The notes below the pieces were generated by a model. That model was not told where the DNA came from, ran no database searches, and worked only from the letters and a program-made list of their open reading frames with translations. A stretch of DNA of 36,347 nucleotides from an uncultured Planctomycetota bacterium (GTDB taxonomy: Bacteria; Planctomycetota; Phycisphaerae; SM23-33): contig CAITIS010000116.1 in the NCBI GenBank assembly GCA_903892515.1, positions 1 to 36,347 on the forward strand. The letters are read 5' to 3'. Below are positions 16,687-24,845 of this stretch, piece after piece. How positions within the stretch are numbered: the stretch's first letter is position 1; each line of letters starts with the position of its first letter. The translations under genes were made by a program, and so were the position numbers.

Positions 16687-16825
16687 GGGTGCTATGGCCA
16701 GACTGTCGTCTTAGCCTGGCAATGCATGGACGTCGATAAACATGACCAGCCCAACGGCGGGCTGACCATAGCACCCAACTCAGGGCCCCCGTGCCATGCT
16801 TCTGCGCTGCCTTGCAGAAGCATGG
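16687..16825. repeat. Pair of palindromic repeats in a gene-free stretch
   Basis: The 15-base segments 16687-16701 and 16762-16776 are inverted copies with one mismatch. Next to them is a perfect 12-bp hairpin, ccatgcttctgc (16794-16805) with gcagaagcatgg (16814-16825) around an eight-base loop. These open a stretch (16616-17803) in which I find no gene on either strand; it is instead dense in repeats and stems. Confidence 0.7.
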
Positions 16826-16989
16826 GAGCCTCAGCGGGGGCAGTGCCCGGAGATGTGCGCCAAGACGCGTTGGTCCTTTGACGGGCGCAAAACCATGGCC
16901 ACCACGGCAACGATGCAGGCCGCGCGCACATACCCTGCTCAATCGCCCATATGTGGAGCACTGTCCGGTCTAACTCCGCGCGGACCGGC

Positions 16990-17082
16990 CTTGACAACCA
17001 AAGAAGGGTGGACTTCTCTAGGTTCATCTGCCTTCATCTGCGTAATCTGCGGATGGCTCTTAACAACCAAAGAAGAATGGAC
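16990..17082. repeat. 24-bp direct repeat flanking an atctgcg-rich segment
   Basis: The 24-base segments 16990-17013 and 17059-17082 (core aacaaccaaagaag) match at 21 of 24 positions and start 69 bases apart. Between them lies ttcatctgccttcatctgcg followed by taatctgcggatgg, itself a degenerate repeat of tcatctgcg. From memory, sequences of the type atctgcgtaatctgcggatg occur as dispersed repeats in planctomycetes and some other phyla. No coding potential is seen. Confidence 0.6.
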
Positions 17083-17190
17083 GGGGCGACGCGAATGTGC
17101 GCATGGGTAGCGCTCACTGGCGAAACTCCGGATCGAGCGGCAGACACGATGCTGCAAGTGCCGGTGCGGCAAGATGATGAGTAAAACTGG

Positions 17191-17320
17191 CTGCGTGCCG
17201 AATCGTTCCCAACGGTTCCAAATGGTTCCGTTTGGTTCCGTTTCGTTCCGTTTGGTTCCGTTTCGTTCCGGTTGGTTCCGGTTGGTGCCGAATGGTTCCC
17301 GGCGGTGCCGGGTTGTGCCC
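17191..17320. repeat. Thirteen-unit tandem repeat with a strict 10-bp period
   Basis: From 17191 to 17320 the sequence falls into thirteen consecutive 10-base units with consensus tttGGTTCCG. Seven central units (17221-17290) differ mainly in two positions, and outer units decay towards GGTGCC. There are no insertions. There is no spacer structure, so it is not a CRISPR array, and frames through it are low-complexity. The period is close to one turn of the DNA helix, so every unit would face the same side. Confidence 0.85.
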
Positions 17321-17344
17321 TTTGGCCAAATGAATGGGCGAGAA

Positions 17345-17423
17345 CGTGGCCGCTGGACGCCGCGGCCACGGCACCCGGCTCGTGTCGGACGTGGTTGCTT
17401 CGCTTCGCTGCGCAAACCACGTC
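17345..17423. repeat. Two adjacent 9-bp stem-loops
   Basis: The arm cgtggccgc (17345-17353) pairs exactly with gcggccacg (17362-17370), loop eight bases. The arm gacgtggtt (17388-17396) pairs exactly with aaccacgtc (17415-17423), loop eighteen bases. They directly follow the 10-bp tandem array. Strand and function cannot be told. Confidence 0.5.
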
Positions 17424-17570
17424 ACCCGCGTCGGCACGTCACCCGCGTAGTGATTCTGAAGGCCGGTGGCCAGAGCATTCGAACTTGTTTCGCAGGGGGA
17501 CGGTCCAAGAATGGCGGGATTTGCATACAGATGTGCGGAATGTGCAAAGACGGGCCGGCATGTCACCCAT

Positions 17571-17732
17571 TATAATTCAGCAAGTTCGAGGTGGAGTGGC
17601 TGCTTGGGTCACCACCGAAAACGTGAGCCAGAAACGAAGATGCAGAGGTCTGGAGGACGCTGACAGGAGGGCGGCACTGTGCCCTTTCCGATCAGATCCA
17701 AGCAGTCCGCATGCCAGGAGGAGTCCTGGCAT
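17571..17732 (+). promoter_or_regulatory. Possible promoter and leader hairpin of the PEP-CTERM gene at 17804
   Basis: A perfect TATAAT at 17571-17576 is a candidate -10 box, though no good -35 box stands 17 bases before it. Further on, atgccagga (17711-17719) pairs exactly with tcctggcat (17724-17732), with GGAG as loop. The stem-loop holds a strong ribosome-binding-like AGGAGGAG and runs into the minimal frame ATG-ACT-TGA at 17731-17739. It could be a leader control element, or chance. The leader would be about 220 bases. Confidence 0.3.
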
Positions 17733-17803
17733 GACTTGATAGCCAACTAGCGTCGGGCACCCTATTGGGCGCCCGGAGGGCCTCTCAAACAAGGAGCGGG
17801 AAC

Positions 17804-18973
17804 ATGTCAAACAGAGCGTTGATGGCGGGCTTTCTTTGTTTTCTATGCCTGGCTGCTGGGGCGGCTTACGGCGAGACGGTCTGGCAGGGTGGCAGCACTC
17901 CCACTACCTGGGATGGCGGCGCCAGCTCCTGGACGGCCGGCATTCCACAGGCCGGTTCGGGCATCACGGCCGCTACGTTTAGCGGCAGCACAAATGCCAC
18001 GCTGACGGGAACCCACAATTTTGGATCCCAGACGACGGCTTTTGCCGCGACCTTCTCCACGAGCGGGCCGTTGGCCGTGAGCACAAGCGGTTACATCTAC
18101 GTCGACTCCTTCACGGTGACTCAGCCGTACAGTTACTCGGTGTCGGCGCCGAATACGCCGATGCTGACGAACGGCAGCTACGTTGGCACGGTCAATGCCA
18201 GCGTTGTTCCCGGCGGGTCGATGAAGGTGCAAACGACCGGCGGCAACCTGACCACCTATTACAATTACGCCGTTTCCGGCGGCGGCACCTTCGCCATTTC
18301 GGCGGCGGGCAAGGTCCTGAGTGATTCCGTCACGCTCAGCAACAACAGCACGCTGGCGTATATGAGCGGCGGCTGGAGCCAGAGCTACGTCAACGGCGGC
18401 ACCATCAGCGGCAACGGAACCATCGACAACTCAGCCGTGAACGCCAACGGGTACCGGTACTTCTGGATCGGCTACGACGGCAGCAACGACCACCAGACGA
18501 CCATGTCCCCAGGCGCCAGCGCTGGTGCGGCCGGCATCATCAACTTCAACGGCACCCAAGGCGATGCCACCAAGACCGGTTCGGCCGATTCCCGGCTGCT
18601 TATCAGGACCGGCGACTGCAAGATGGTTATCGACATCACCGGCACGGGCAGCACTGCCGGCGTCAACTTCGACCAGATCCATCTGAACAATTTCCAGGTT
18701 CTGGCTGGCGATATCGCCAACACGGACTTGGTCATCAACGTGGCAGCCGGTTCGGCCGCAACGAACGCGCCAATTATGCTCTCAACCGGCACAGGCACCG
18801 GCATCGTGGATTTCAGCGGCATGGGCTTTCGCAGCGTGACCTGGAATGGCACTGCCGGCACCCTGTCGTATGTCAACGGCGCCATCAATGCCACCGTCAC
18901 CCCCGAACCTGCGACGCTGGCGGTACTGGCGGCCGGCGGGCTGGTTTGCCTGCGGCGGCGGAACCGGGCGTAG
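17804..18973 (+). CDS. PEP-CTERM surface protein of unknown function
   Basis: The ATG at 17804 follows AAGGAG at seven bases and opens a signal peptide (about 1-23, ending AAYGE). The 389-residue protein is rich in Gly, Ser, Thr and Asn. The first part, TVWQGGSTPTTWDGGASSW, is the typical opening of planctomycete proteins with beta-strand or autotransporter-like repeats (TTWDGGxSSW). The middle reads as short beta strands and turns (GGTISGNGTIDNSA...TMSPGASAGAAGIINFNG), suggesting a beta-helix or jelly-roll fold. The last 24 residues are a PEP-CTERM tail (TPEPATLAVLAAGGLVCLRRRNRA), predicting exosortase sorting. No enzyme motif is visible. Confidence 0.85.
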   Translation: MSNRALMAGFLCFLCLAAGAAYGETVWQGGSTPTTWDGGASSWTAGIPQAGSGITAATFSGSTNATLTGTHNFGSQTTAFAATFSTSGPLAVSTSGYIYVDSFTVTQPYSYSVSAPNTPMLTNGSYVGTVNASVVPGGSMKVQTTGGNLTTYYNYAVSGGGTFAISAAGKVLSDSVTLSNNSTLAYMSGGWSQSYVNGGTISGNGTIDNSAVNANGYRYFWIGYDGSNDHQTTMSPGASAGAAGIINFNGTQGDATKTGSADSRLLIRTGDCKMVIDITGTGSTAGVNFDQIHLNNFQVLAGDIANTDLVINVAAGSAATNAPIMLSTGTGTGIVDFSGMGFRSVTWNGTAGTLSYVNGAINATVTPEPATLAVLAAGGLVCLRRRNRA

Positions 18974-19001
18974 CCAGTCGTTCAGTGACGCAGCAAAGAC
19001 T

Positions 19002-19031
19002 AAAGCCCTTCGGCCCATGCCGAGGGGCTTT
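19002..19031 (+). terminator. Intrinsic terminator of the PEP-CTERM gene
   Basis: The arm aaagcccttcgg (19002-19013) pairs with ccgaggggcttt (19020-19031) over 12 positions with one G-U pair and a six-base loop, and the tract ctttt follows. It lies 28 bases after the stop and separates this gene from the DeoR-led cluster. Confidence 0.8.
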
Positions 19032-19145
19032 CTTTTGGCCGATGGCCGCAAGCGGAGATCGGGCGATTTCCAGGAGCGCTCAGCCTGCATGAACCTGCCG
19101 GGACTGATGCGCCGGGGCCTGGCGGTGCGAACAATCCTGTTTTTT

Positions 19146-19190
19146 CTTGACATAATGTTCGCTATGAACATAATCGAACATTATGTCAAG
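19146..19190 (+). promoter_or_regulatory. Promoter inside a perfect 16-bp operator palindrome (DeoR-type)
   Basis: The arm cttgacataatgttcg (19146-19161) is the exact reverse complement of 19175-19190; a 13-base centre (19162-19174) lies between. The centre holds a third half-site (tgaacat), so CGAACAT or ATGTTCG occurs as two outer copies plus one degenerate inner copy. The outer half-sites match the ATGTTCG/CGAACAT half-sites known for the DeoR-family repressor GlpR, although the spacing differs. The promoter is embedded in it: TTGACA at 19147-19152, a 16-base spacer, CATAAT at 19169-19174. Transcription would start near 19181, about 17 bases ahead of the DeoR start codon. This is the classic layout for autorepression of a regulator and its operon. 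Confidence 0.85.
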
Positions 19191-19197
19191 GTCATCC

Positions 19198-19986
19198 ATG
19201 AGCACCGAGCTGCGGCGCAAGAAGCTGATGGCGATGCTGTCGCAGCGTGAGACGATCTCCACCGCGGCCGTTGCCAGGGAATTCGGCGTCCACCCGATGA
19301 CGATTCGCCGCGACCTGGCGGCCTTGCAGGGCTCGGGGGCGGTGATCCGCGGCTACGGCAGCGCGCTGGCCAGTCAGCGGATCACGTTCGAGTTTGACTT
19401 TGACGAGCGGCACCGGTGCAACCTCGCCGCCAAGCAAGCCATCGGGCAGGCGGCGGCAGCGCGGGTTCGCCCCGGCCAGACGGTCTTTCTGGACACCGGC
19501 ACGACCACGCTGGAAGTGGCCAACGCGCTGGCGGGGCTGAGCGTACCGTGTTGTGTCGTCACGACCAGCCTGATGATCGCCAGCCGCCTGTGGGCTCATC
19601 CCTCGGTGGAGCTGTTGCTGCTGGGCGGGCGCGTCAGGCCACGGTCACCGGACTTGGTCGGGCCGCTGACCGAGATGACGCTGGACTCGCTGAGCGCCGA
19701 CCTGGCCCTGCTTGGCAGCGAGGGCGTGGATGTCGAGCGCGGCAGTTTCGCCGGCGATCTGGATTCGGCTCGCGTGGCCCGGCGGATGGCGCAGAACTCC
19801 ACCCGCGTGATCATCGTGGCCGACGGCGCGAAGATCGGGCATTCAGGGCGGGCTCGCTACGCGCTCATGGCAGATATTGACGAAATCATCACCGACTCCT
19901 CCTGTCCCGAACTGTGCGTTCGGGCCATCAGGAAGCAGGATGTCGCAGTTACGCAGGTACAGGCTGTCGCAGCCGACAGTCAATAG
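19198..19986 (+). CDS. DeoR-family transcriptional repressor (first gene of catabolic cluster)
   Basis: The 262-residue protein starts at 19198, because AAGG lies a suitable distance ahead and the promoter's start point is near 19181; an ATG at 19183 lacks a ribosome site. The N-terminal winged helix-turn-helix has the family signature AREFGVHPMTIRRDLAALQG with TIRRDL at 35-40. The sensor domain (from about residue 70) carries the sugar-phosphate pocket motifs DTGTTT (99-104), VVTTSL, LLLGG, LVGP, GSEGVD and VADGAKIG. Such proteins release DNA on binding a phosphorylated sugar intermediate. It most likely represses itself and the downstream genes through the palindrome at 19146-19190. The next gene follows after 11 bases. 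Confidence 0.92.
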   Translation: MSTELRRKKLMAMLSQRETISTAAVAREFGVHPMTIRRDLAALQGSGAVIRGYGSALASQRITFEFDFDERHRCNLAAKQAIGQAAAARVRPGQTVFLDTGTTTLEVANALAGLSVPCCVVTTSLMIASRLWAHPSVELLLLGGRVRPRSPDLVGPLTEMTLDSLSADLALLGSEGVDVERGSFAGDLDSARVARRMAQNSTRVIIVADGAKIGHSGRARYALMADIDEIITDSSCPELCVRAIRKQDVAVTQVQAVAADSQ

Positions 19987-19997
19987 AAGGGACAGCA

Positions 19998-20807
19998 ATG
20001 GACGGGCGTGAAATCAGGACTCGAAGGCTGTTTGGCCAGGGCAGGGCGGTCATTATTGCGATGGACCACGGCATGTTCGACGGTCCAATCGCGGGCATGG
20101 AAGACCTGCCTGCCACGGCCGGGCGCATCAACCCGGACGTGGACGGGGTGCTCATGGCCCCGGGCATGCTGCGGCACTGCCATGCGGTTTTCGCCGGCCA
20201 TCATCGCCCCTTGGCCGTGGTGCGGCTGAACTGGAACTCGGTGTATTGTTTCCACTGGAATTACCGGCAGGCCCGAAGCGTGGAGTGCTACGGCGTTGAA
20301 GACGCCCTGCGCGAAGGCATGGACATCGCGCTGGTTTCGCTGACGCTTGCGACCGGCAACGAGGAACGCGACGCGGCGAACGTGGAAGTTTTCTCCCGCA
20401 CGCTGGCGCGATGTCATGCTTTGGGGCTGCCCGTCATTGGCGAATACTTCCCGACCGGTCATCTGGACATGACGCCGCAGCAGTTGCACGAGAACGTGCG
20501 GATCGGCAGCCGGATCGTGGCCGAACTCGGCGCCGACGCGATCAAGACCTTCAATACCTGCGACTTCAAGGCCGTCACGTCCACCTGCCCGGTGCCGGTG
20601 CTGGGCCTGGGCGCGGAAAAGTTGCCGACGCAAAAGCAGGCCCTCGAACTGGCGGCCGGTGAAGTGGCGGCAGGGGCCGGCGGCGTGGTCTTTGGGCGCA
20701 ATGCCATACAGGTGAAGGATCCGCACGCCTTCCAGGCCGCGCTGTGCGAGGTCGTTCGCCAGGGCGTGCCGGCAGCCGATGTAGTCCGCAAGTACAAGCT
20801 CGAATAG
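19998..20807 (+). CDS. DhnA/LsrF-type class I aldolase
   Basis: This 269-residue TIM-barrel protein belongs to the DeoC/LacD/DhnA aldolase family, which cleaves or condenses phosphorylated sugars through a Schiff base. AAGGGA precedes the ATG at 19998. Visible motifs are IAMDHG (residues 21-25) near the start, as in DhnA- and LsrF-type enzymes; GEYFPTGH; and GADAIKTFNT, with Lys183 as the probable Schiff-base lysine. The GLGAEKLPTQKQALELAAGEVAAGAGGVVFGRNAIQ segment forms the phosphate-binding end. In the cluster it would split the phosphorylated ketose made by the kinase, typically to dihydroxyacetone phosphate and an aldehyde. The true cleavage product cannot be read from sequence. It is coupled closely to the regulator gene. 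Confidence 0.82.
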   Translation: MDGREIRTRRLFGQGRAVIIAMDHGMFDGPIAGMEDLPATAGRINPDVDGVLMAPGMLRHCHAVFAGHHRPLAVVRLNWNSVYCFHWNYRQARSVECYGVEDALREGMDIALVSLTLATGNEERDAANVEVFSRTLARCHALGLPVIGEYFPTGHLDMTPQQLHENVRIGSRIVAELGADAIKTFNTCDFKAVTSTCPVPVLGLGAEKLPTQKQALELAAGEVAAGAGGVVFGRNAIQVKDPHAFQAALCEVVRQGVPAADVVRKYKLE

Positions 20808-20825
20808 GTCTGCGGGTTCTTTCGC

Positions 20826-20848
20826 GGCGGCCTGGCGCAGAGGCCGCC
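20826..20848 (+). other. Hairpin between the aldolase and kinase genes
   Basis: The arm ggcggcct (20826-20833) pairs exactly with aggccgcc (20841-20848) around a seven-base loop. It lies in the 57-base gap and ends just before the kinase ribosome site. It could shield the upstream message end or tune kinase translation. No T tract follows, so it is unlikely to stop transcription. Confidence 0.4.
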
Positions 20849-20864
20849 ATGGCGGAGAGAAGAA

Positions 20865-22334
20865 GTGGCCAAAGACAGCGATAGTGCGGCCCAGACATTT
20901 CTGGGACTCGACCTGGGAACCACCAACGTGAAAGCGTTGCTGGTTGACGCCCGCGGGCGCGTGCTGGCCGGCGGGGCCTGCCCCGTCTCAGTGCGGACTC
21001 TCGCCGACGGCTCGGCCGAGCAGGACATCGATGACATCTTCCAGGCCGTGCTCAGCGCGGTCGGGCAAATCGCCCGGCAACGCGATTTGAGGAGCGTCCG
21101 CGCCGTCGGCGTATCCAGCCAGGGCGGGGCCGTGCAACTGCTGGACGAAAACGAAGCCCCGGTCGGTCCCGTAATCAGTTGGATGGACACGCGCGGCGCA
21201 CCTTTCGACGCGACTCTGACGCTCCAGTTTGGCGAGCAGTGGTTCACCGAGCACGTTGGCCATGGCTGTAGCGGCGTGGCCATCGGGCAACTCCTCCGCC
21301 TGCGCGACCAATCGCCGCATCAACTCAAACCTCCGGCGCGAATCGGCTTTGTCGGTGATGTGATTGTGCAGCGGCTATGCGGGCGGCGGGCGCATCATTC
21401 GACCTCGCTGTCCATCGGGCTGCTGTACAACCCGCACCTGCGTGCGGCCGATGCGGATCTGCTGAAACTGCTGGCTCTGGATCCGGCGCAACTGCCGGCG
21501 CTGCTTTCTGCCAGGCAGGCGGCGGCGGGGCTTTCGCCTGACGTGGCTGCGAAGATGTCACTGCCGGCGGGAATTCCAGTGTCATCGGCGGTGCACGATC
21601 AATATGCCGCCGCCCTGGGCAGCGGTGCCTGCGAGACGGGCGATGTGAACTTCGGCAGCGGCACGGCCTGGGTTCTGTTGGCCACCACGAATGAACTGAA
21701 TCGTCTGCCCACGCCCACTGCCTTTGCCTGCGACCACGTTGTGGAAGGGCGCTATGGCCTGCTGCTCTCGCTGGGCAACGTGGGCGTCGTCTTCGACCTG
21801 GCCGTGCGGACCGTCGGGCTTGGGGATCGGAGTTCGGCTGACTTGGACGAAATCCTGCTTTCGACGCCGCCTGGGTGCAATGGCGTGAAATGCTGGCCTC
21901 ACGTTGCCTGGCCAGGGGCGAGCCTCTCTGAGACCACCCGGCAGCGTCTGGAGCAACTGCGTAAGTCGCACTCGCCTGGGGAAATCGTGCGGTCGGTGCT
22001 GGAAGGGCTGTCGCTGGAACTGGCACGCTACATGGACATTCTGGGCAGTTGCGGCTGCCGCGTGCTGCGGCTGGTTATGTCCGGCAAGGCCTCGGCCAGT
22101 CGGGCGACGCGGCAGATCATCGCCGACACCACCGGCCTGCCGATTTGCGTGGCGGGCGAAGAGGAAACCAGCGCCTTAGGCGCCGCCGTCCTGGCCCGCG
22201 GGCTGGTTGATGACAAGAGCCTGTCGCAGCTCTCGGCCGAGATGACACGTCTCCGTCAGACGGTCGAGCCCTCGTCGGAGCGGGCCATTTACCAGCAGAT
22301 GTTCGCGGAGTATCTCAACCTCGTAAAACCTTGA
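20865..22334 (+). CDS. FGGY-family carbohydrate kinase
   Basis: The 489-residue protein starts at a GTG with GGAG seven bases ahead, and its length is normal for the family. It has the two actin-like FGGY halves. The N-terminal phosphate loop is GLDLGTTNVKALLVDARG (DLGTTN at 16-21), followed by SQGGAVQLLDENEAP and SWMDTRG. The probable catalytic base is Asp245 in SSAVHDQYAAALGSG, and NFGSGTAW follows. The C-terminal ATP site reads LRLVMSGKASASRATRQIIADTTGLPI, then EEETSALGAAVLA. It would use ATP to phosphorylate a ketose or polyol, probably the product of the isomerase at 26078. The substrate cannot be assigned; the sugar-side loops do not look like plain xylulokinase or glycerol kinase. Confidence 0.88.
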   Translation: MAKDSDSAAQTFLGLDLGTTNVKALLVDARGRVLAGGACPVSVRTLADGSAEQDIDDIFQAVLSAVGQIARQRDLRSVRAVGVSSQGGAVQLLDENEAPVGPVISWMDTRGAPFDATLTLQFGEQWFTEHVGHGCSGVAIGQLLRLRDQSPHQLKPPARIGFVGDVIVQRLCGRRAHHSTSLSIGLLYNPHLRAADADLLKLLALDPAQLPALLSARQAAAGLSPDVAAKMSLPAGIPVSSAVHDQYAAALGSGACETGDVNFGSGTAWVLLATTNELNRLPTPTAFACDHVVEGRYGLLLSLGNVGVVFDLAVRTVGLGDRSSADLDEILLSTPPGCNGVKCWPHVAWPGASLSETTRQRLEQLRKSHSPGEIVRSVLEGLSLELARYMDILGSCGCRVLRLVMSGKASASRATRQIIADTTGLPICVAGEEETSALGAAVLARGLVDDKSLSQLSAEMTRLRQTVEPSSERAIYQQMFAEYLNLVKP

Positions 22335-22360
22335 AAGGCCCAGCCGACAGGTCGGACAAA

Positions 22361-23431
22361 ATGGCGAACACGCACATACATCACGTTTTCGAGTACACCG
22401 ACGTGGACCGGGCGTTCTGGCAGGAGCACCTGGAAGGCTGGCTGCCGCGCCGGATCATCGACGCGCACGTGCACATCGCCGATCCGGCCTTGCAGCACAC
22501 GCCCCCGACGCCCGAGCAGCGTCGGCAGTTCTGGGTGGGCGAAGCGGCCGAGCCCATTACGGGCGACGGGCTGCAGCGGGCATCGGAGATTTGCTACCCT
22601 GGCCGGGAGATGTCATTTGTGGCCTTCGGCTCGGTTGACCTGAGTTGGGACATCGACGGTACCAACGAGTACACGGCCAGCCAGTGCCGCCAGCGCGGCT
22701 GGAGCGGGCTTGCAGTGCTTCGGCCTGAGTGGACGCAAGCGCAACTGCTCGGGCAACTCGCCCAGCGCGGCATCATCGGCGTCAAGCCGTACTACTCCAT
22801 GATCCGCGGCGATGACGGCACGCACGAAGGGAGCATTCAGGCCAGCATCTTTGAGTTCCTTCCGCACCATCTTCTGGAAGTGCTGAACGACCGGCGTGCC
22901 TGGGTCACGCTGCACGTGCCCAAGGCCGAGCGACTGGGCCATCCCGACAACATTCGCGAAGTCCGCGAGATTCGGCGACGCTATCCGCTTATTCACTTGG
23001 TGTTGGCGCACCTGGGCCGGTGCTACACGCTGGAGCACGCCCAAGAGGGACTTTTGCCCCTGGCCGATGATGAGGGGTTGTACTTCGACAACTCGGCCGT
23101 TATGAACCCCGACGTCCACCGGTTGGCCCTGGAGGTCATCGGTCCGCGCCGGCTGCTGTACGGCACGGACAATCCCATCTTCTACATGCGAGGCCGGCGG
23201 CAGTACGCGGGCCGCAGCTACATCAACCGCACGAGTTACCCGTTCCACTTTAACCGCGATCGCGAGGCGCCGGAGATCGAGGCCAGCTACACGCTGTACC
23301 TGTACGAGGATCTGCTGGCGGTCAAGCAGGCCTGCGAGAAACTCGGTTTAGCGCGGCAGGACGTGGAAGACGTTTTCTACAACAATGCTAAACGGCTGAT
23401 AGACGCCAGCAATCCCCGGCCAAGCCGGTAG
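22361..23431 (+). CDS. Amidohydrolase-2 family metal hydrolase (possible lactonase)
   Basis: The ATG at 22361 gives 356 residues; the only longer start is an unsupported TTG that overlaps the end of the kinase. The fold is a TIM barrel of the amidohydrolase-related kind. The metal site is seen as HxH (H36, H38 in IDAHVHIAD), His in VTLHVPKAERLGH, His in LVLAHLGRC, and Asp270 in LLYGTDNPIFY. Family members include sugar lactonases, uronate-type hydrolases and decarboxylases. Because a dehydrogenase lies in the same cluster, hydrolysis of a sugar lactone is the most natural guess, but deacylation of an amide is also open. It sits 26 bases after the kinase and 23 before the aminotransferase. Confidence 0.8.
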   Translation: MANTHIHHVFEYTDVDRAFWQEHLEGWLPRRIIDAHVHIADPALQHTPPTPEQRRQFWVGEAAEPITGDGLQRASEICYPGREMSFVAFGSVDLSWDIDGTNEYTASQCRQRGWSGLAVLRPEWTQAQLLGQLAQRGIIGVKPYYSMIRGDDGTHEGSIQASIFEFLPHHLLEVLNDRRAWVTLHVPKAERLGHPDNIREVREIRRRYPLIHLVLAHLGRCYTLEHAQEGLLPLADDEGLYFDNSAVMNPDVHRLALEVIGPRRLLYGTDNPIFYMRGRRQYAGRSYINRTSYPFHFNRDREAPEIEASYTLYLYEDLLAVKQACEKLGLARQDVEDVFYNNAKRLIDASNPRPSR

Positions 23432-23454
23432 CGAAAGGACAGGACAAGATTCAT

Positions 23455-24813
23455 ATGGCAAACAGTAATTGGGCCAAAGTCGATCTCGCCAAGGTTCCGT
23501 GCATGAAGACGGCTGCTCCCGGCCCCAAGTCCAAAGAGCTTCACCAGCGTTGCACGAAGTACTTCAAGGGCCTCAGCGGCCAGGTGAAACTGTTCCCGGT
23601 GACCTTCGAGAGCGGGTATGGCTGCACGCTGACGGATGCCGACGGCAACACCTACCTCGACTTTTCCTCGGGCATCTATGTCACGACGCTGGGACATTGC
23701 CATCCCAAGGTGACCGAGGCCGTGCAGAAGTACGCCGGCAAGCTGATGAATTGCCACGATTTCACCACCGAGATCAAGACGCGGCTGGTGGAGAAGCTGG
23801 CGTCGATTCTGCCGGGCGACCTGGAAGGGTTCCAGTTCTACGATTGCGGCACGGCCGCCGTGGAAGCAGGGCAGCGCGTGCTGCGTGCCGCCTCGGGCCG
23901 TAACGAGATGATCAGTTGCTTCAACGATTTTCACGGCAAGACCTACGGCGCGGTGTCGCTGGGGCAGATTCGCTCGCCCGTCTATGGCCGGGTGCGGGCG
24001 CCGGGCATGCACATGGTGCCCCGGCCGGACGCGTACCATCCCGTCTGGACGCACGCCGACGGCAGTATCGACACCGGCAAGTACATCGAGTTCTACCACG
24101 AGTACATTCAGAAGAGCACGGTGGGCGACGTGGCCGGTTTCGTGGTCGAACCCATTCAGGGCTGGGCCGGCTCGATCATGCCGCCCGACGACTTCTTCCC
24201 CAAGCTGCGGAAGTACTGCGACGACCACAAGCTGCTGCTGATGGCCGACGAGGTGCTGACGAGCTGGGCGCGCACGGGCAAGTGGCTGTGCATGGAGCAT
24301 TGGAACGTCGTGCCCGACGTGGTCTCCATCGGCAAGGGTTTCGGCAACGGCTTCCCGGTGACGTGCGTGGCCGTGCGCAAGCCATTCATGGAAACATTTG
24401 AATCCATATCGGCATCCAGCAGCTACGGCGGCAACCCGATGGCGTGTGCGGCCGCGCTGGCATCGACCGAGGTCATTGAACAAGAGAACCTGCTGGAGCG
24501 GGCGACGCACCTGGGCGAACTGGCCCTGCGGCGGATGGAGAAGATGAAGTCCGAGCACCCCATCGTCGGCGACGTGCGGGCCAAGGGCTGCCTGATGGGA
24601 ATCGAGCTGGTCAAGGATCGCCAGAGCAAGGCCCCCTTCGACGAAGCGGGCAAGCGGGTGTACCAGAAAGCGTTCCAAAAGGGCTTGGCGTGGATTCCGG
24701 CTGGGCATATCCTGCGCATGAGTCCGCCGGTCGTGATGGACGACGAGGCCTTGATCAAAGGCCTGGACATGATCGATGAGGCCATCGGCGAGACCGAAAA
24801 GGAATTGGTGTAG
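23455..24813 (+). CDS. Class III PLP-dependent aminotransferase
   Basis: This 452-residue protein is a fold-type I, class III aminotransferase (omega-amino acid or glutamate-1-semialdehyde group). Visible landmarks are DADGNTYLDFSSGIYVTTLGHCHP, CGTAAVEAGQRVLRAASGR, NDFHGKTYGA, ADEVLTSWARTGKW with Asp265 contacting the pyridine nitrogen, and SIGKGFGNGFP with Lys294 as the likely PLP lysine. YGGNPMACAAALA follows. The usual Thr before YGGNP is replaced by Ser. Family enzymes move an amino group between an amine and a keto or aldehyde group. In this cluster it could remove the amino group from an amino sugar or aminocyclitol, or aminate an aldehyde product of the aldolase. It is in tight linkage with its neighbours (gaps 23 and 32 bases). 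Confidence 0.88.
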   Translation: MANSNWAKVDLAKVPCMKTAAPGPKSKELHQRCTKYFKGLSGQVKLFPVTFESGYGCTLTDADGNTYLDFSSGIYVTTLGHCHPKVTEAVQKYAGKLMNCHDFTTEIKTRLVEKLASILPGDLEGFQFYDCGTAAVEAGQRVLRAASGRNEMISCFNDFHGKTYGAVSLGQIRSPVYGRVRAPGMHMVPRPDAYHPVWTHADGSIDTGKYIEFYHEYIQKSTVGDVAGFVVEPIQGWAGSIMPPDDFFPKLRKYCDDHKLLLMADEVLTSWARTGKWLCMEHWNVVPDVVSIGKGFGNGFPVTCVAVRKPFMETFESISASSSYGGNPMACAAALASTEVIEQENLLERATHLGELALRRMEKMKSEHPIVGDVRAKGCLMGIELVKDRQSKAPFDEAGKRVYQKAFQKGLAWIPAGHILRMSPPVVMDDEALIKGLDMIDEAIGETEKELV

Positions 24814-24845
24814 CGGCGGAGCGACTTGGGAAAGAAGGCAACTTC

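Noticed and set aside
17191..17320. A CRISPR array
   Set aside because: Units are contiguous 10-mers with no spacers, and no cas gene is present.
17114..17566. A minus-strand protein rich in Asn-Gly-Thr repeats
   Set aside because: The repeats come from the 10-bp array, and there is no ribosome site, homologous block or coding-like codon bias outside it.
19198..22334. An autoinducer-2 (Lsr) processing system, because of the LsrF-like aldolase and FGGY kinase
   Set aside because: The regulator is a DeoR/GlpR-type rather than LsrR-type protein, there are no LsrACDB transporter genes, and the isomerase, aminotransferase and dehydrogenases do not fit.
23377..24708. A minus-strand frame of 443 codons over the aminotransferase
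   Set aside because: It is the antisense shadow of a complete class III aminotransferase and has no domain of its own.
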